NCBI GenBank assembly: GCA_029204225.1
Contig: CM055093.1
Span: 33,540,525 to 33,604,524 of the forward strand
Reading direction: 5' to 3'
Length of the DNA stretch: 64,000 nt
Origin: Diphasiastrum complanatum
Taxonomy: Eukaryota; Streptophyta; Lycopodiopsida; Lycopodiales; Lycopodiaceae
Both the position numbers and the translations under genes were made by a program. The notes under the pieces were generated by a model, which was not told the origin of the DNA, made no database searches, and saw only the letters and a list, made by a program, of their open reading frames with translations. Below, piece after piece: positions 11,880 through 22,851 of this stretch; positions within the stretch are counted from its first letter, which is position 1; every line of letters begins with the position of its first letter.

Positions 11880-12513
11880 AAGATCCACAATATGCTGAAG
11901 AATAGGCTGAAAAAAAGGTATTGAAGTAAGGTGCCGAACAACCTCCAATAGCCGAAACGGACAGCAAGTCGGTGAAAAGAACCGCTGAAAATGAGACGGT
12001 AGTAGGCCGCTGGACAGCCTCCAGTCAATATAGAAAATGGATAGCAAATCGGTGACAAAAAGTGTTGAAAATGATGAGGTAGTAGGGTGCTGGGCAATAG
12101 CTACCAAATTTGCAAAAGCAATGAAAATTTGTCGAAAAAATCGATGAAAGTGATGGGTTAAGCTGAAAATGAGATGATAGTAGGGCGCTGGACAGCCTCC
12201 AATCAATATAAAAAATGGACAGCAAATCGGTGATGAAAAGTGTCAAAAATGATGAGGTAGTAGGGCGATGGGCAATAGCTACCAAATCTGTAAAAACAAT
12301 GAAAATCTGCCGAAAAAATCGATGAAAATGATGGGTTAGCAGAACACTGGACAGCCTCCACCAAAATTGCAAAAAATGATGAAGAAATCATCGAAAGTGA
12401 TGGGCAGGAGGGCACTGGACAGCCACCACCAATCTGCAAAAATGACGAAAAAAAATTGATGAAAGTGATGGGTGGTAGGGCGCTGGACAGCCTCCACCAA
12501 TCTGCAGGAAAGT
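11880..12513 (-). repeat. Tandem repeats in the Gyp-C leader
   Basis: Diverged units carry the word GGGCGCTGGACAGCCTCCA followed by A-rich spacer. Anchors lie at about 12,010, 12,090, 12,188, 12,267, 12,347, 12,414 and 12,483, so the period is 67-98 bp, shortest (67-69) next to the primer site. The array fills the space between 5' LTR and gag. It is transcribed but has stops in all frames. Confidence 0.75.
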
Positions 12514-12525
12514 GCTCTGATACCA
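12514..12525 (-). other. Gyp-C primer binding site (tRNA-iMet)
   Basis: On the minus strand this reads TGGTATCAGAGC, next to the end of the 5' LTR at 12,528. It is unusual in that the same primer is used by the copia elements here. Confidence 0.85.
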
Positions 12526-12527
12526 AC

Positions 12528-12898
12528 TTACAAGCTAAGATTCACTAGCTATGCTAGAAAGCAGGACTTAAGCTAGAAAGCAAAAAGAGAATGCTTAAGG
12601 AGACTAAAAGAGGAACAATCATCATAAACTGAATAAAGGAATACAATGCTGCCCTACTTATACCCTCTCCCTGAATCAAATGGAGGATTCAAAAAAGGGA
12701 GGGAAAAGGATTTGGAGGGAAAATAGTGCACCCTCCCAATAGGAGGACCCCCACTCCAAATCAATATGACCAAGTCCTAAAAATATAATCAAATAGGGCC
12801 CAAGGCCAGTATATGAATAAAAAGGGCCCTTAGGCTTGCTTTGCATAATAACAATCAAAGAATGGACGCGACGAATGTAATGAGCCAAGTCCATAACT
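12528..12898 (-). repeat. Gyp-C 5' LTR
   Basis: Partner of 8,910-9,281. At about 370 bp it is short. Similarity is high throughout, including the GC-rich segment with paired GGGCCC motifs, so Gyp-C is younger than its host Cop-1. Confidence 0.85.
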
Positions 12899-12899
12899 A

Positions 12900-13066
12900 T
12901 ATCACTATGTCAGAAGCAAAGTTCTCGACAAGGAGGTCATATTGCAGTATTGTCGAATGCAAGATATGACAGCAGATATTTTTTTCAAAGCATTAAGCTT
13001 GGATACACACAAGAAGTTATGTGTAGAACTAAGTTTAAAGGTCAAGACATTCATGGATTCAGATTA
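12900..13066 (+). pseudogene. Cop-1 RNase H, C-terminal remainder
   Basis: It continues the RNase H interrupted at 8,909: HYVRSKVLDKEVILQYC, then MTADIFFKALSLDTHKKLC, the conserved end of copia pol. Joined across Gyp-C, one copy of TATCA restores the expected reading. Confidence 0.88.
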
Positions 13067-13074
13067 AGGGAGAG

Positions 13075-14039
13075 TGTTGGATTATTCTCCTACTGATCGA
13101 CTAATCGACATTTTAATCTTCGTTATCCAGACTTGTAGTTTTCTTCGTGTTTCTACACAGATTGCAGAATTACTCGAAAATGGCTCACATGTGGCTCCGA
13201 CATATCGGACATCATCAACAATCTTTATCGGGCATGGTCCGACAATCTTGTCGGTTGATTTTGTCAGTTGATGTTCCACTCGTCTTGAAGCTAAAGACTT
13301 GCCCTACTCTTATAGCAAGTAAATTTTCAGGAATTATCAACTGGATGGATGCCAGTTCACTATGGCTCACTGGCCATTCTGATTTACGACCTAATTAGCT
13401 GTCCTACTATTGGACGTTGTTGCATTTGCTTAGTATAAATAACTACTCATATTTCTACATGAATCAATGATCTTAGATCATTAAGTATTGAGTATTTAGC
13501 ATTATCTCTCAAGCTTGCGAACTTGAGCACTCTTGAACATTCTAGCTCAGTTCTTTAGAGTTGATTAGAGATTGTTATTGCGCTTACTACTTATCAATAG
13601 TTGCGCTTAATTCAGACTCATGTTTTAGTCGCTCAGAGATAGCTCAGAGTACGCGGCTTCGATCCGCAAACTTGTTGTACTCATTTACTTCTGTTTCGTT
13701 TTCATACTAAATCAATACTATCTTCTTATTGCATTCAGGTTTGTATTAGAATGTATGCGTTTCTGTAGTTCTTCGCGATAGATTATTTGTCTGATTATTC
13801 AATGCTTAATGTTTGGCTAGGTATTCACTGTAGTGCTAATTATTTCAAAATTTAGTTACTACAAGATCGAACGTGATTTCTATCACTATTGTTTTGTTCA
13901 AAATTGATAGGCGTAGTCATGCATAGAGAAAGAAAAAGATAATTTATTCCGCTGCGCACAATAAGTTTTGATTCTTGTCGTTAGAAATCTTCTTATTCAA
14001 TTCTATTCGACCTATCTTTTTACACACCTCTTTCCAACA
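13075..14039 (+). repeat. Cop-1 3' LTR with PPT
   Basis: A polypurine tract (ATTAAGGGAGAG, ending 13,074) precedes TGTTGGATTATTC. It pairs with 5,278-6,218. It has an extra 25-30 bp near 13,240-13,275 that includes GTTGATTTTGTC/AGTTGATG words absent from the 5' LTR. Confidence 0.9.
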
Positions 14040-16238
14040 AATCCATCTAGATCCAAGTAGAAGAAAGGGAAGAAAGCGAGTTCGTGACAAGAAATCAGTC
14101 AAATAGTTTGATGAACTGGATTAAATGGCATCGGATTTTAAGCAAAAGAAAATGTCCCGGAAGAATATTAGGAAGGCAAATGTGTATTTTTTCTATAATA
14201 AGTTTGGACATGTTATGAAGTTCTGCCTTGAACGAAGAAACCCATAGCTCAAGTGATTGAGATGTCAAGTAAAGAAAATCTAAAATTGAAAATTAACAAG
14301 GTTAATTTTGAGTGTGAATGTTCATACAGTATTGTTTCATTCTTGTCTAATGAATTATTTCATTTGAAAGGCACAATTAAAGGTCATGAAGTTAGTATAT
14401 TGGGGAATAGTGGTTCAACTCATAATTTCATTTATCTGGTCTTGTGCAAAAAATCGGCCTGAAAACTGAAGCCAATGATCATAGATATAAAATATATCTA
14501 GCTTTAGGTGCGGAGTTGGAGACTTTGTCAAAGTTCCAAGCTCCCAGTTTGGATTCAAGATTATAGAGAGTTAATTGATTTTCATATTTTAGATTTAGCA
14601 CGTACGGACATAATCCTAGGGTATGAATGGTTATTTAATAAATCTCATGATATATTTTTTTAAAAGCATGTGCTCTCATTTCAGGAGGGTAATGAAGTAG
14701 TTACTCTGTTTGGAAGCAAATATGTACATCCATCTAGGATGATCTCATTTGCTAATGTAATGAAAATTTTTGATTCATAATATGAAGCTTATTCTTTGTT
14801 TGCCAAACCCATTTTGGATTTCTCTAAAATGCATCTAAGTAGTTGTGAATTGTCAAAAATTCTTAACTCAGTGGACTTAGATAAGGAGCAAATAGAGAAG
14901 AATAAGATTTAGTTGAAACTTAGAGGCATTACCTTTATGGTAGCAAGTTTAAAGAGTATACAGATCACCAGCCTCTAAAGTACTTTTGCAATCAAAACGA
15001 TCTGAGGGTGTAAAGCTCGCTGGGCTGAGCTTATCCAGGAATTTGATCATGAGATCCGATATGTCAAGGGTAGCTCTAACCAAGTTGCGTCAATTAGCCA
15101 AAGAGGAACGCTTAAAGATTGGAGGTTTGTTACATCCTTTAGATATCCCTCATAAACGATGGAAAAACATATCTATGGATTTTGTAGTTGAACTTCCAAA
15201 GACCCAACGTCGTAATGATATAAAGTTAATTGCAAAGGCTTCTGATTTAGCTCGGATCTTCGTGGAAAGATTATTAAAAACACAAATTCAACTATTTTGA
15301 GACTATTCATGTTCTCAAATAGAAAATCTTATAATTCATCTATTGAGTATTAAAAACATATAACTAGTAAGGTCAAAACTAATCTTGTTGTCACATAATG
15401 AGAATATACATTCAATTTGGTTAAAAAGTATCAAGATTTGAATTTACTTAAGAAGTCTCAAAATATGAATATAGTCTCAATTTAGTTGGATTTGCGTTTC
15501 AAGCTTTATGGATTGCCAAGTGATATTGTTAGTTATAGACATCCTAAGTCACTTTTGGTCAGCTGTATTCCATAAGTTAGAAACCTCGCTTAGTTTTAGT
15601 TCTATTGATCATCCTGAATCATATGGCCAGACGGAAAGGACTAATCAGACTATGGAAGATATGTTCAGGACATATGTGTCTCACAAGCAGTCTCAGTGTG
15701 AAAACTACATTCCTTTAGTTGAGTTTGCTTACAATAGTAGAAAACATTCTGCTACAAGTTATAGTCCATTTATGTTGATGTATGGTTTTTTCAACAATGT
15801 CTCTGGTAAACATGGAGACGAAATCTGTTAAGGTCCAAAAAGTTGTGGATTTCTTGCATGATATGCAAGAAATGTTTTAAGTGGCACATGATAGTATCCG
15901 TAGTGCTCAGGATAGAGCTAAGCACTATGCCGGTCTTAAGAGGTCTCCCAGAGATTTTAAAGTTGATGACTGGGTATATCTTAGGATTCCAAAAGATCCT
16001 AAGACTGCGTACGGGAAAGCATTATAAGTTGTCTACCAGATATTGTGGACCGTTTCGAATTATAAGGAAATTTGGTTCTTTAGCTTACGCAATTGATCTT
16101 CAAGATAAGTCGACTACTCATCCAATGTTTCATGTAAGCCAATTAAAATTAAATTTACATGAAGGTGATGTAGTTGGATTTGATGAGGATCTTACCCACT
16201 TGGAGGATTTTATTGCTTCGTGTACCTTTGGAGCCTGA
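14040..16238 (+). pseudogene. Gyp-B gag end, protease, RNase H and integrase
   Basis: This resumes gypsy B after Cop-1. In order it holds: a broken zinc knuckle (VYFFYNKFGHVMKFC, first Cys lost, about 14,187), a protease site ILGNSGSTHNFI (normally DSG; Asp read as Asn, about 14,397), no RT, the RNase H end (TDHQPLKYF, FDHEIRYVKGSSNQVA, about 14,960-15,075), integrase (WKNISMDFVVELPKTQ; KLYGLPSDIVS; SYGQTERTNQTMEDM) and the C-terminal module (KLSTRYCGPFRIIRKFGSLAY..HPMFHVSQLK) ending at 16,238. The RT deletion and many stops make it dead. The C-terminal module recurs in Gyp-I at 63,045. Confidence 0.85.
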
Positions 16239-17510
16239 AAGACCACTTTCTTCCAATCTTGCTATCATTCTATCTATTCTTTGCTTCTCGCTCTCTATAT
16301 CAGTACTATTTGATCTCTTCATATACTCATCAGATGATCGATGATGTACGCTAATTTGCATTAAATAATGTTCAATTGAAACAAAAGTTGGAGCAAAAGC
16401 TTGGGGTTTGGATTCACCACTTTTCTGTTTTTGTGGAATTTCGAGAGGATTCTTGTTGCATGGTAAGTGCACTACCAAGATTTGCAACAAGTTGGATTGA
16501 CTAAGCCTTTGAAAGGTGGAATTTGGAATTTAGATTGCATTCTTGTTATAGCCAAATATTTTGACATGATTCTATGTCAAAACATTTTTGCAACATTAGT
16601 TTGAATGTAAGGTAGGCAATTTCAGCATTAAGGTTGGGACAGATTCCATCTCTTTTGTCAAATATAAGCTTGCATTTAAATTAAGGATTTCCGTATCCCA
16701 AATTCTGCTTTGTGATTGCTTTTAGGAAACCCATAACAAACTTTTTTCTCTTTTTTTTTAGTAGTCTTTCTTGCTAGTTATTTAATGTAGAATTGAGTTT
16801 TTTGTTGTTGATGGAAGGGCTTTATGTTTTCACCAAAAAAACTCAATAATTTGTTGTAAAAATTTTAAACTAGGTTTTAAAAAAAATGCTGCCAATAGTT
16901 CTTTTCTTGGAAAGATTAGCAGATTTTTGCAATTTGTAGTAATAAAATTGGCTACTGTAAAGAAACTACCTTATGCAAAAAGTTATAGCATTCTATAAAG
17001 CTCTTAAAACTTCTGGTTTTGCAAGTTCTTTGATAGCTAAATAGCATCCAAGCATTCTTTGTTTGAAAAGTTAGATAGAGAATAGAACAGAGATGAAAAA
17101 GGGAGAGGTCAGCAAAATGAATCTTTGCCTGTTTGCAAGCCATTCCTTGCTTCAATACCAAGGACTAGGAAGCAAAAAATGTGTTGTTTGCTAAGAAAAA
17201 CAAAGCAAAGCTTCCTGAAAAACAGCAAAGGCAAACATATAAATGCTTTGTTGGAAATCAAAATAAAGAATATCATAAGTAAAAAGATATACATTCAAAC
17301 AGCAGACAGAGGGCCCTGTCCTAGTATATGAAAGTTTCTAACTTTTCCAGAAAATTGTGGCGAACTGCAAAAAACTTTGGACCTGCTTGGAATCCGTATC
17401 AGCAAACTTTGTAGCCCAGGATTTCGTATCAGGCTGTAGGAGGGGATTGGAATGTTGTTGCAAACAGGCTTACTAGGGAGATGCGTGCATCAGCTCACCC
17501 TCCATAGCCA
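16239..17510. other. No recognisable gene
   Basis: This is AT-rich DNA with poly-A/T runs. I see no element boundary; the expected 3' LTR of Gyp-B could not be located. The short frames at 16,952-17,331 look random. Confidence 0.4.
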
Positions 17511-17529
17511 ACTCTCTCTCTCTCTCTCT

Positions 17530-17574
<45 letters not shown>
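17511..17574. repeat. (CT)n microsatellite
   Basis: About 30 CT repeats with one short TTT interruption near 17,532. Confidence 0.95.
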
Positions 17575-17967
17575 CCCTTCGTTGCTTGATGAGTAAAAGT
17601 GAGGAGAGTCGTAGTTTCTAATTTGAAACGAGGGCGGGAGAATATGCTTTTTATGATCGGCTCATGATTTAATTGCCATGTATTTAGTTATTGAGCTTCA
17701 AAGTTTATGTTTTTATGTGATTGCAGCATCTGGTATGGCAATATAGTTGCCGGTTTTTTTTGATCCAGCTGCTTCTAGTAGGGTTGATCTCAAGATATTC
17801 TCAGCCTTCAGGGTTTTTTGATGGATTATGATGTTTTTTTTTTTCCATTGATGAGGTTTAACCGAGGGGGTAGGTGGATGAAGGTTTGAAGAAAACCCCT
17901 TCACGGGAAGATGGATGAAGGTTCGAAGAAAATCCCTTTCGCGGCTAATGTGGTCCCACAGGGACGA

Positions 17968-17969
<2 letters not shown>

Positions 17970-18047
<78 letters not shown>

Positions 18048-18057
18048 ACACACACAA
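17970..18057. repeat. Compound (CT)n(CA)n microsatellite
   Basis: About 20 CT repeats pass directly into about 24 CA repeats with one TA variant. The long poly-Cys/Val and Arg/Glu frames here are artefacts of the dinucleotide repeat. Confidence 0.95.
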
Positions 18058-18204
18058 CAGTTTGGAAGCAGCTTGAAAACAAAAAAATGAACAAAATTTT
18101 GGGACCTTATATTATGCAAAATAATATAGGGCCCAAAAAGACCATAAAATCAATCGAATGTCCCTTATGTATTTTTTTTGGGTCAGTGTTTAATGGCTAT
18201 TAGA

Positions 18205-18460
18205 CTCTTACTAGGTTCTACACATTGAACACGTAAGAAGTTGTTATTGGGTTCTACGCATTGGACACAATTGTACAAGACATGAAAGCTAACTTGTGAA
18301 TGGGTTAAAGTAATGCATTTCTATGTTGCTTCATGAAAATAGAAAGGTTGCAGTTAATTGAGTTCTACACATGGAACACAGTTGTACGAGACATGAAAGC
18401 TAACTTTTGAATGGGTTAAAGTAGCTGCATTTCTATGTTGCTTCATGAACTTAGGAAGAT
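18205..18460 (+). repeat. Approx. 111-bp tandem duplication
   Basis: The block beginning GTTCTACGCATTGGACAC at 18,251 repeats as GTTCTACACATGGAACAC at 18,362, with about 90% identity over roughly 100 bp. A third partial start (GTTCTACACATTGAACAC) is at about 18,214. Each start is a quasi-palindrome (GTTC..GAAC). Confidence 0.8.
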
Positions 18461-18746
18461 TCCATGCACCTGCATCATTTGAGCATGGAAAATCAATAAA
18501 AAAAAATTGGATTATGCTAAAATTCTTATTATGCATTACTCTACACAATCATGCTAGTTAAGGCACAAATCAGATACTCAAGAGACTAAGTAAAGTGGTT
18601 ATGGAACTTCACCAAATTACTAAGCAACACAACAATCATATACAATATTTATTTGATCAGTTATAGTCTATCAACTCCAACAAGTCACGCTACGAGCCTA
18701 ACGCTTTTGTCAACGAAAAAATATGTATATACGTCTTTAAGTCATA

Positions 18747-18938
18747 GAAGATTGGATTACTAGATGGTGTAGCTATTTTAGCTTGCACAATGTCCCCAAA
18801 GATAAATGCATATCATTAGTCCTCCTTTTTTTCAAAGGTAAGGCTTCTTCTTGTTGGAGAGAACTTCCTTCAAAACCCATGACTAGGGCCAAATTCCTAG
18901 AGAAATTTCATAAGGCTTTTGTGGTCATAGATGACTAA
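18747..18938 (+). pseudogene. Gyp-D gag fragment
   Basis: One frame reads EDWITRWCSYFSLHNVPKDK, VLLFFKGKASSCWRELPSKP, MTRAKFLEKFHKAFVVIDD, closely parallel to the Gyp-B gag core at 4,810-5,000. It belongs to the same gag family. The flanks are degraded. Confidence 0.8.
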
Positions 18939-19327
18939 AAAATATATCTACTTTTCATCAATTTGCAATCGTGAGTTGAAAATTTTTTTGGGCTAAGATT
19001 CCGCTTTTTTTTTGTAGAAAATTGGATCGAGAACAATCCATGTTTCCTTGATGACGAATCTGTAAAGATGGTTATTGAATAACCAATTCATGGAAGCTTG
19101 AAAATTCAAGTCATTTTTGGGATTCATTGTTTTTTTTTTTAAATTTATTGAGAAATATTCAAAAATTGTCATGATCCGTCTTAATATAAGGGGGTGAAAA
19201 GTTGGGAAGGTAGACCTAGTCCTTCAATCAAATGGAACGACATGATTACATGAGAATTTTCATAAACTCAAGCTTGTACTTGGCTTGGCTCCTATTTTGT
19301 AAATAGCAAATTCAAGTATCTTTTTTT

Positions 19328-20318
19328 ATCATTAACACTGACGTAAGCGATATGGCTATTGGAGTTGTTCTATTGCAAGAGGGCCAACTTGCTGCTTTTG
19401 AAAGTAAAAAGTTATCTGATGTGCAAGTAAAGTATACTACTAAAAAAAAAAGCTTTGTGTTATGATCCATGCTTTGAAATCATGAATTGTTACCTGCATA
19501 CTAATAAGTTCATGATGAACATAGATCACCAACCTCTAAAATATTTTGCAATCAAAATGATCTGAGAAGTTGTAATGCCCAATGGGTAGAACTCATGCAA
19601 TTGAAATGTAATATATCAAGGGTACAACCATTTATGTGGCTAAAGTGCTTAGTCAAATCAATGAAGTGAACGACCTTTCCTTCACCAAAATCCATGCGAA
19701 CTTTTATCTTTCCATGAGAGGTCTATGTGAAAAAGACTCGCATTATGAACCAATTTGATAGAGGCCTTTGGCATACTTGTCAAGTGAGACTGATGTACAA
19801 TGTGATTGGTCTCTAGAAAAGGGTAAAGGAAGTGTTGATGATTTTTCTATCTTTAATAGACTTTTGTGTAAGAAAGGAAAGATATATATGCATGCCCGAG
19901 GTGGATGCTATTAAGAATTAAATTCTCTACGAATGTCACGACTCACCTTGTGCAAGGCATCCAAGCATACATCATACACTAGATTTAGTACAAAGCGATT
20001 CATATTGGTTGAAATTTAAATCCTTTGTAAAATCTTATGTGGTAAACGTGACCAATGTTAGCATAATATGACTGAACGTCTTAAACTTGGGGTCTATTGT
20101 GACATTCATTGAACATTCCTGATAAAAGAATGGAATATTATTTTAATGGATTCATGGTTGGTTACCGAGAATAGATAAGAAGAGTAAATACAATTGGCTA
20201 CGTTTATTCTAGTAAAGTCCATTAGGAAGGTTGTTGATTGAGTCCAAATATTGTGAAACACATGTTTAGATTTTATGGATTACCAAGTGACATTGTGAGC
20301 AATCATGAAGATAGAGCC
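19328..20318 (+). pseudogene. Gyp-D RNase H and integrase remnants
   Basis: Recognisable pieces are INTDVSDMAIGVVLLQEGQ (RNase H start), AFESKKLSDVQVKYTTKKKS, a HHCC-type zinc segment (YECHDSPCARHPSIHHTLDL, about 19,930) and the integrase piece FRFYGLPSDIVSNHEDR at 20,262-20,312. Stops are frequent. Gyp-D ends where a copia protease fragment begins. Confidence 0.75.
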
Positions 20319-20640
20319 AACAATGACAAGAACCCAACAGCTTACTTGTGTGTTGATGTCTGTGCGACATCAACTTCAAATACACAAGAAATAATCCTTG
20401 ATTCAGGTGCAACGTTGCACTTCGTGGCAACAAGACACATAATCACTGATTATCAAGAATCAGAATATTCCATATATATAATCTTGGGAGATGGTTCCAG
20501 AAACAAAGTCAGCAGAACTGGAGCGCTGTGGTTAAGCACCAAAGGAAGAGGCAAAAGGCTCGATGACACTCTATACATGCCCACTCTAAAGAAGGACCTA
20601 CTATTTGTTGCTAAGATGGTAGATGCGGGACTAACAAAAA
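20319..20640 (+). pseudogene. Copia protease fragment fused in frame to gypsy integrase
   Basis: The frame 20,238-20,648 runs from gypsy integrase (to about 20,312) straight into a Ty1/copia protease: EIILDSGATLHFVATRHI, LGDGSRNKVSRTGALWL and the DDTLYMPTLKKDLLFVAKMV module. The frame is open across the junction. There is no gag before it and no integrase after it; ORF-X copy I begins at once. Confidence 0.75.
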
Positions 20641-20646
20641 CTCAAT

Positions 20647-21130
20647 GAAAGCGAGCACTGGATCAAAAGTCAAAAAATTAAGTTGGTCTTTGTCCTTATA
20701 TGTATTCGTTGATTTCTTTTCAAATGCAAATGTTCGTAAAACACCAACATTATTTGTTTGTAAGGATGTGCCAGATGATACTCTTTCAGATAGATGGATG
20801 TGGTTTGGGATTGCAAGGCAGTTGGAGATATTGAATGTAGGATTAAGAAATCTTCTATGATATTCCGTTATTGTATTGGGAGACAAATGCTTAGCCTTAC
20901 ATTCAGTTACCAAAGATGGAAACGAATAAGTGGGACCTAAGTCCACATTTTCAACAATGAGGATATGCTAACTACAATTGAAGTGGAGGATCATTGGAGC
21001 TTGAGTTATATCAGACAAGAGCTGGTCATAATGCACTCTGAAATTATACCTGAACACTTCAGATTCATTATAAATGGAAACTTGGCAATATTCTCTTGTG
21101 ATTTTCAAATCAGTCAGTCATTGCATATGT
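20647..21130 (+). pseudogene. ORF-X copy I (unknown conserved protein)
   Basis: I do not recognise the family. It is real because it aligns with ORF-X copy II (32,500-33,084). Shared stretches are STGSK..LS, FVDFFSxxNVR+T.T.F(I/V)CKD, a W-rich middle, and near the C-terminus (T/A)(T/M)(I/V)EV..xW(S/C)L(S/N)xIR.EL...(I/L)P..(F/Y).F..NG. The coding frame changes near 20,860 and 20,960, and stops are present. The N-terminal half is missing, replaced by the copia scrap. It faces the protease-like gene at 21,468-22,767, as copy II does with its neighbour. Confidence 0.55.
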
Positions 21131-21467
21131 AACTCTATTCATTATAAGCACCAGATAAACAAGTTGCTTTTCTTTCATACATATACGAAGAAGACAGGAA
21201 AACACAACACTCTGCAAGGATCTTCCTACAGATTTTAACATTGTAGAAGAACAGTGAAAACTCATACAATCAATTATACAGATTAATATTTGTATTCAAT
21301 AAAATATCACCCGAATTTGGAGAGTTAGTACAATTGTGCAAATAATTCTTTTTTCTGTATTCACTATATGTCTGTATTTCACTGTATGTCTATGTTTGTA
21401 TATCTGTATGAAACTATGTATACTATTCAGCATGGGTTTTTACAAATTCCCCAGCCTCATTTAGAAT
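21131..21467. other. Convergent intergenic region
   Basis: Only AT-rich DNA lies between the 3' ends of ORF-X copy I (+) and the protease-like gene (-). No other signal was seen. Confidence 0.4.
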
Positions 21468-22767
21468 CTAAACATCATCTGGCTTAGATGGCCCTGGAAG
21501 AGTCTTTGGTCTAGTTGTTGCCCTGGCCAATATGCTGAAGATGAGCTCATGTCGAAACATGTACACTTCGCCGACTGTATAATCACGGAGGGCAAACTGC
21601 AATAAAATATATCATATATTAGATGAAGATTTATGGTAAACAATTATAATTACTTCAACAGAAAAGAAACTAAATAAGTCACCTTCAAAATATCAACATC
21701 CTCCTGAAGATTGTACCACTAAAAAAATGGCTCTGCATTGTAGAGAGTACACCTTGCACAGCTAAACGGGTCATTTTGCTAGGGAGTCTACAATACGTTC
21801 AACTGTTAAACTGCAAGGGAGGAAGAAACTGACACTAAACAAATATCATAAACAAAAATATGCAAGAAGTGTTCAATAATTAACTCAATGCTGACAATTT
21901 CACAATCCCCTGCCATGGGATTCTCTAATGGAAAGTATTTACAAACTGCCGGCAGTAGGTAGTCAATATCTTTGTGTGTATTACGGGCGAAATTCATTTT
22001 CACACAAAAAAAAATTATTACATTATTTATAGTTATTTTTACAGAGACTATAATCAAGCTCAAGTGATCATTGAAAAAACAAAAAAAGCACTCCATTAGA
22101 TATATGATACAGTGATTAAAATTAAACTTAAACATACAAACAAGTAGAGAAATAGACATACTTGTTGGTATGATATGGCATCACCAAAATCTTCGCAACT
22201 GGTGAGCATCTAGCAAGGAGACATTGTGCCAAAGTGTCGTTGTCATCCTTGATGGCCTGTAGAAAAAAATTGCTGAGAAGACAGACTTGTTTCATTGAAT
22301 CCCTCGCAATATCAAATTGCAGGAGAGGGAGATCAGCCTCTATCACTAGATTGCTGATGGAAGCCCTTATGACTTTCATCTGAATACAGTCAGGGATACT
22401 AAAGTTAAGACTAAAATCAATTTCTTCTATTTTGAAGAGAATTGGCATGCCAATATTTAAATCTATTGCATCCAATAAATCTCTCTCAAATTTTAGATAA
22501 TCTTCAAAATCCAAGAGGGGGAAGAAAAGCAGTGGGAGGAGGGGGGAGATGAGTAGTGAGAGGAGGGGAGAGAGGAGGATTGTCCAAAATTTTTTTGGCT
22601 GAGTCGACCACAATATGTAAGGCATTAGCATTTGCAATGGCATCACCTCCAAAAGAAGAATGTTGAAGGTCCATGCGTCGTACCTTTTTTGGTGCATGAG
22701 CAGAGGTTTTCTTACTCCGTTTAGGGGCAGGTTGCTTGCGAGACCTCTTTGTGGGAAGGTCAGTCAA
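21468..22767 (-). pseudogene. ULP1/C48-protease-like gene, paralogue 1
   Basis: A multi-exon gene. The first exon (22,767 to about 22,166) starts with a Lys/Arg-rich tail (TKRSRKQPAPKRSKK), then a Pro-rich stretch and LDFEDYLKFERDLLDAIDL, with a frame change near 22,520. It ends MPYHTNK at a GTATGT donor. Later exons include QNDPFSCARCTLYNAEPFF (21,810-21,683) and a final exon 21,596-21,468 (LRDYTVGEVYMFRHELIF). Exon borders and phases match paralogue 2. The Q..D..SC segment resembles the catalytic-Cys region of C48 proteases. Stops in exon 3 and loss of the His-Trp exon make it a pseudogene. Family call is inference; homology to paralogue 2 is seen directly. Confidence 0.5.
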
Positions 22768-22851
22768 GTCCTTTTATTGACTTTCTAATTATCAAATAAC
22801 TATGTGATCATCGGGAGGTTGGACTTACACACGCAGGGTGCCAAATCCCTC

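Noticed and set aside
17713-18119. Cys-Val / Arg-Glu frames on the minus strand
   Set aside because: Artefacts of the (CT)n(CA)n microsatellite.
22504-22767. Separate short lysine-rich protein
   Set aside because: Its stop is explained by a frame change in a CT-rich stretch; the reading continues as part of the protease-like gene.
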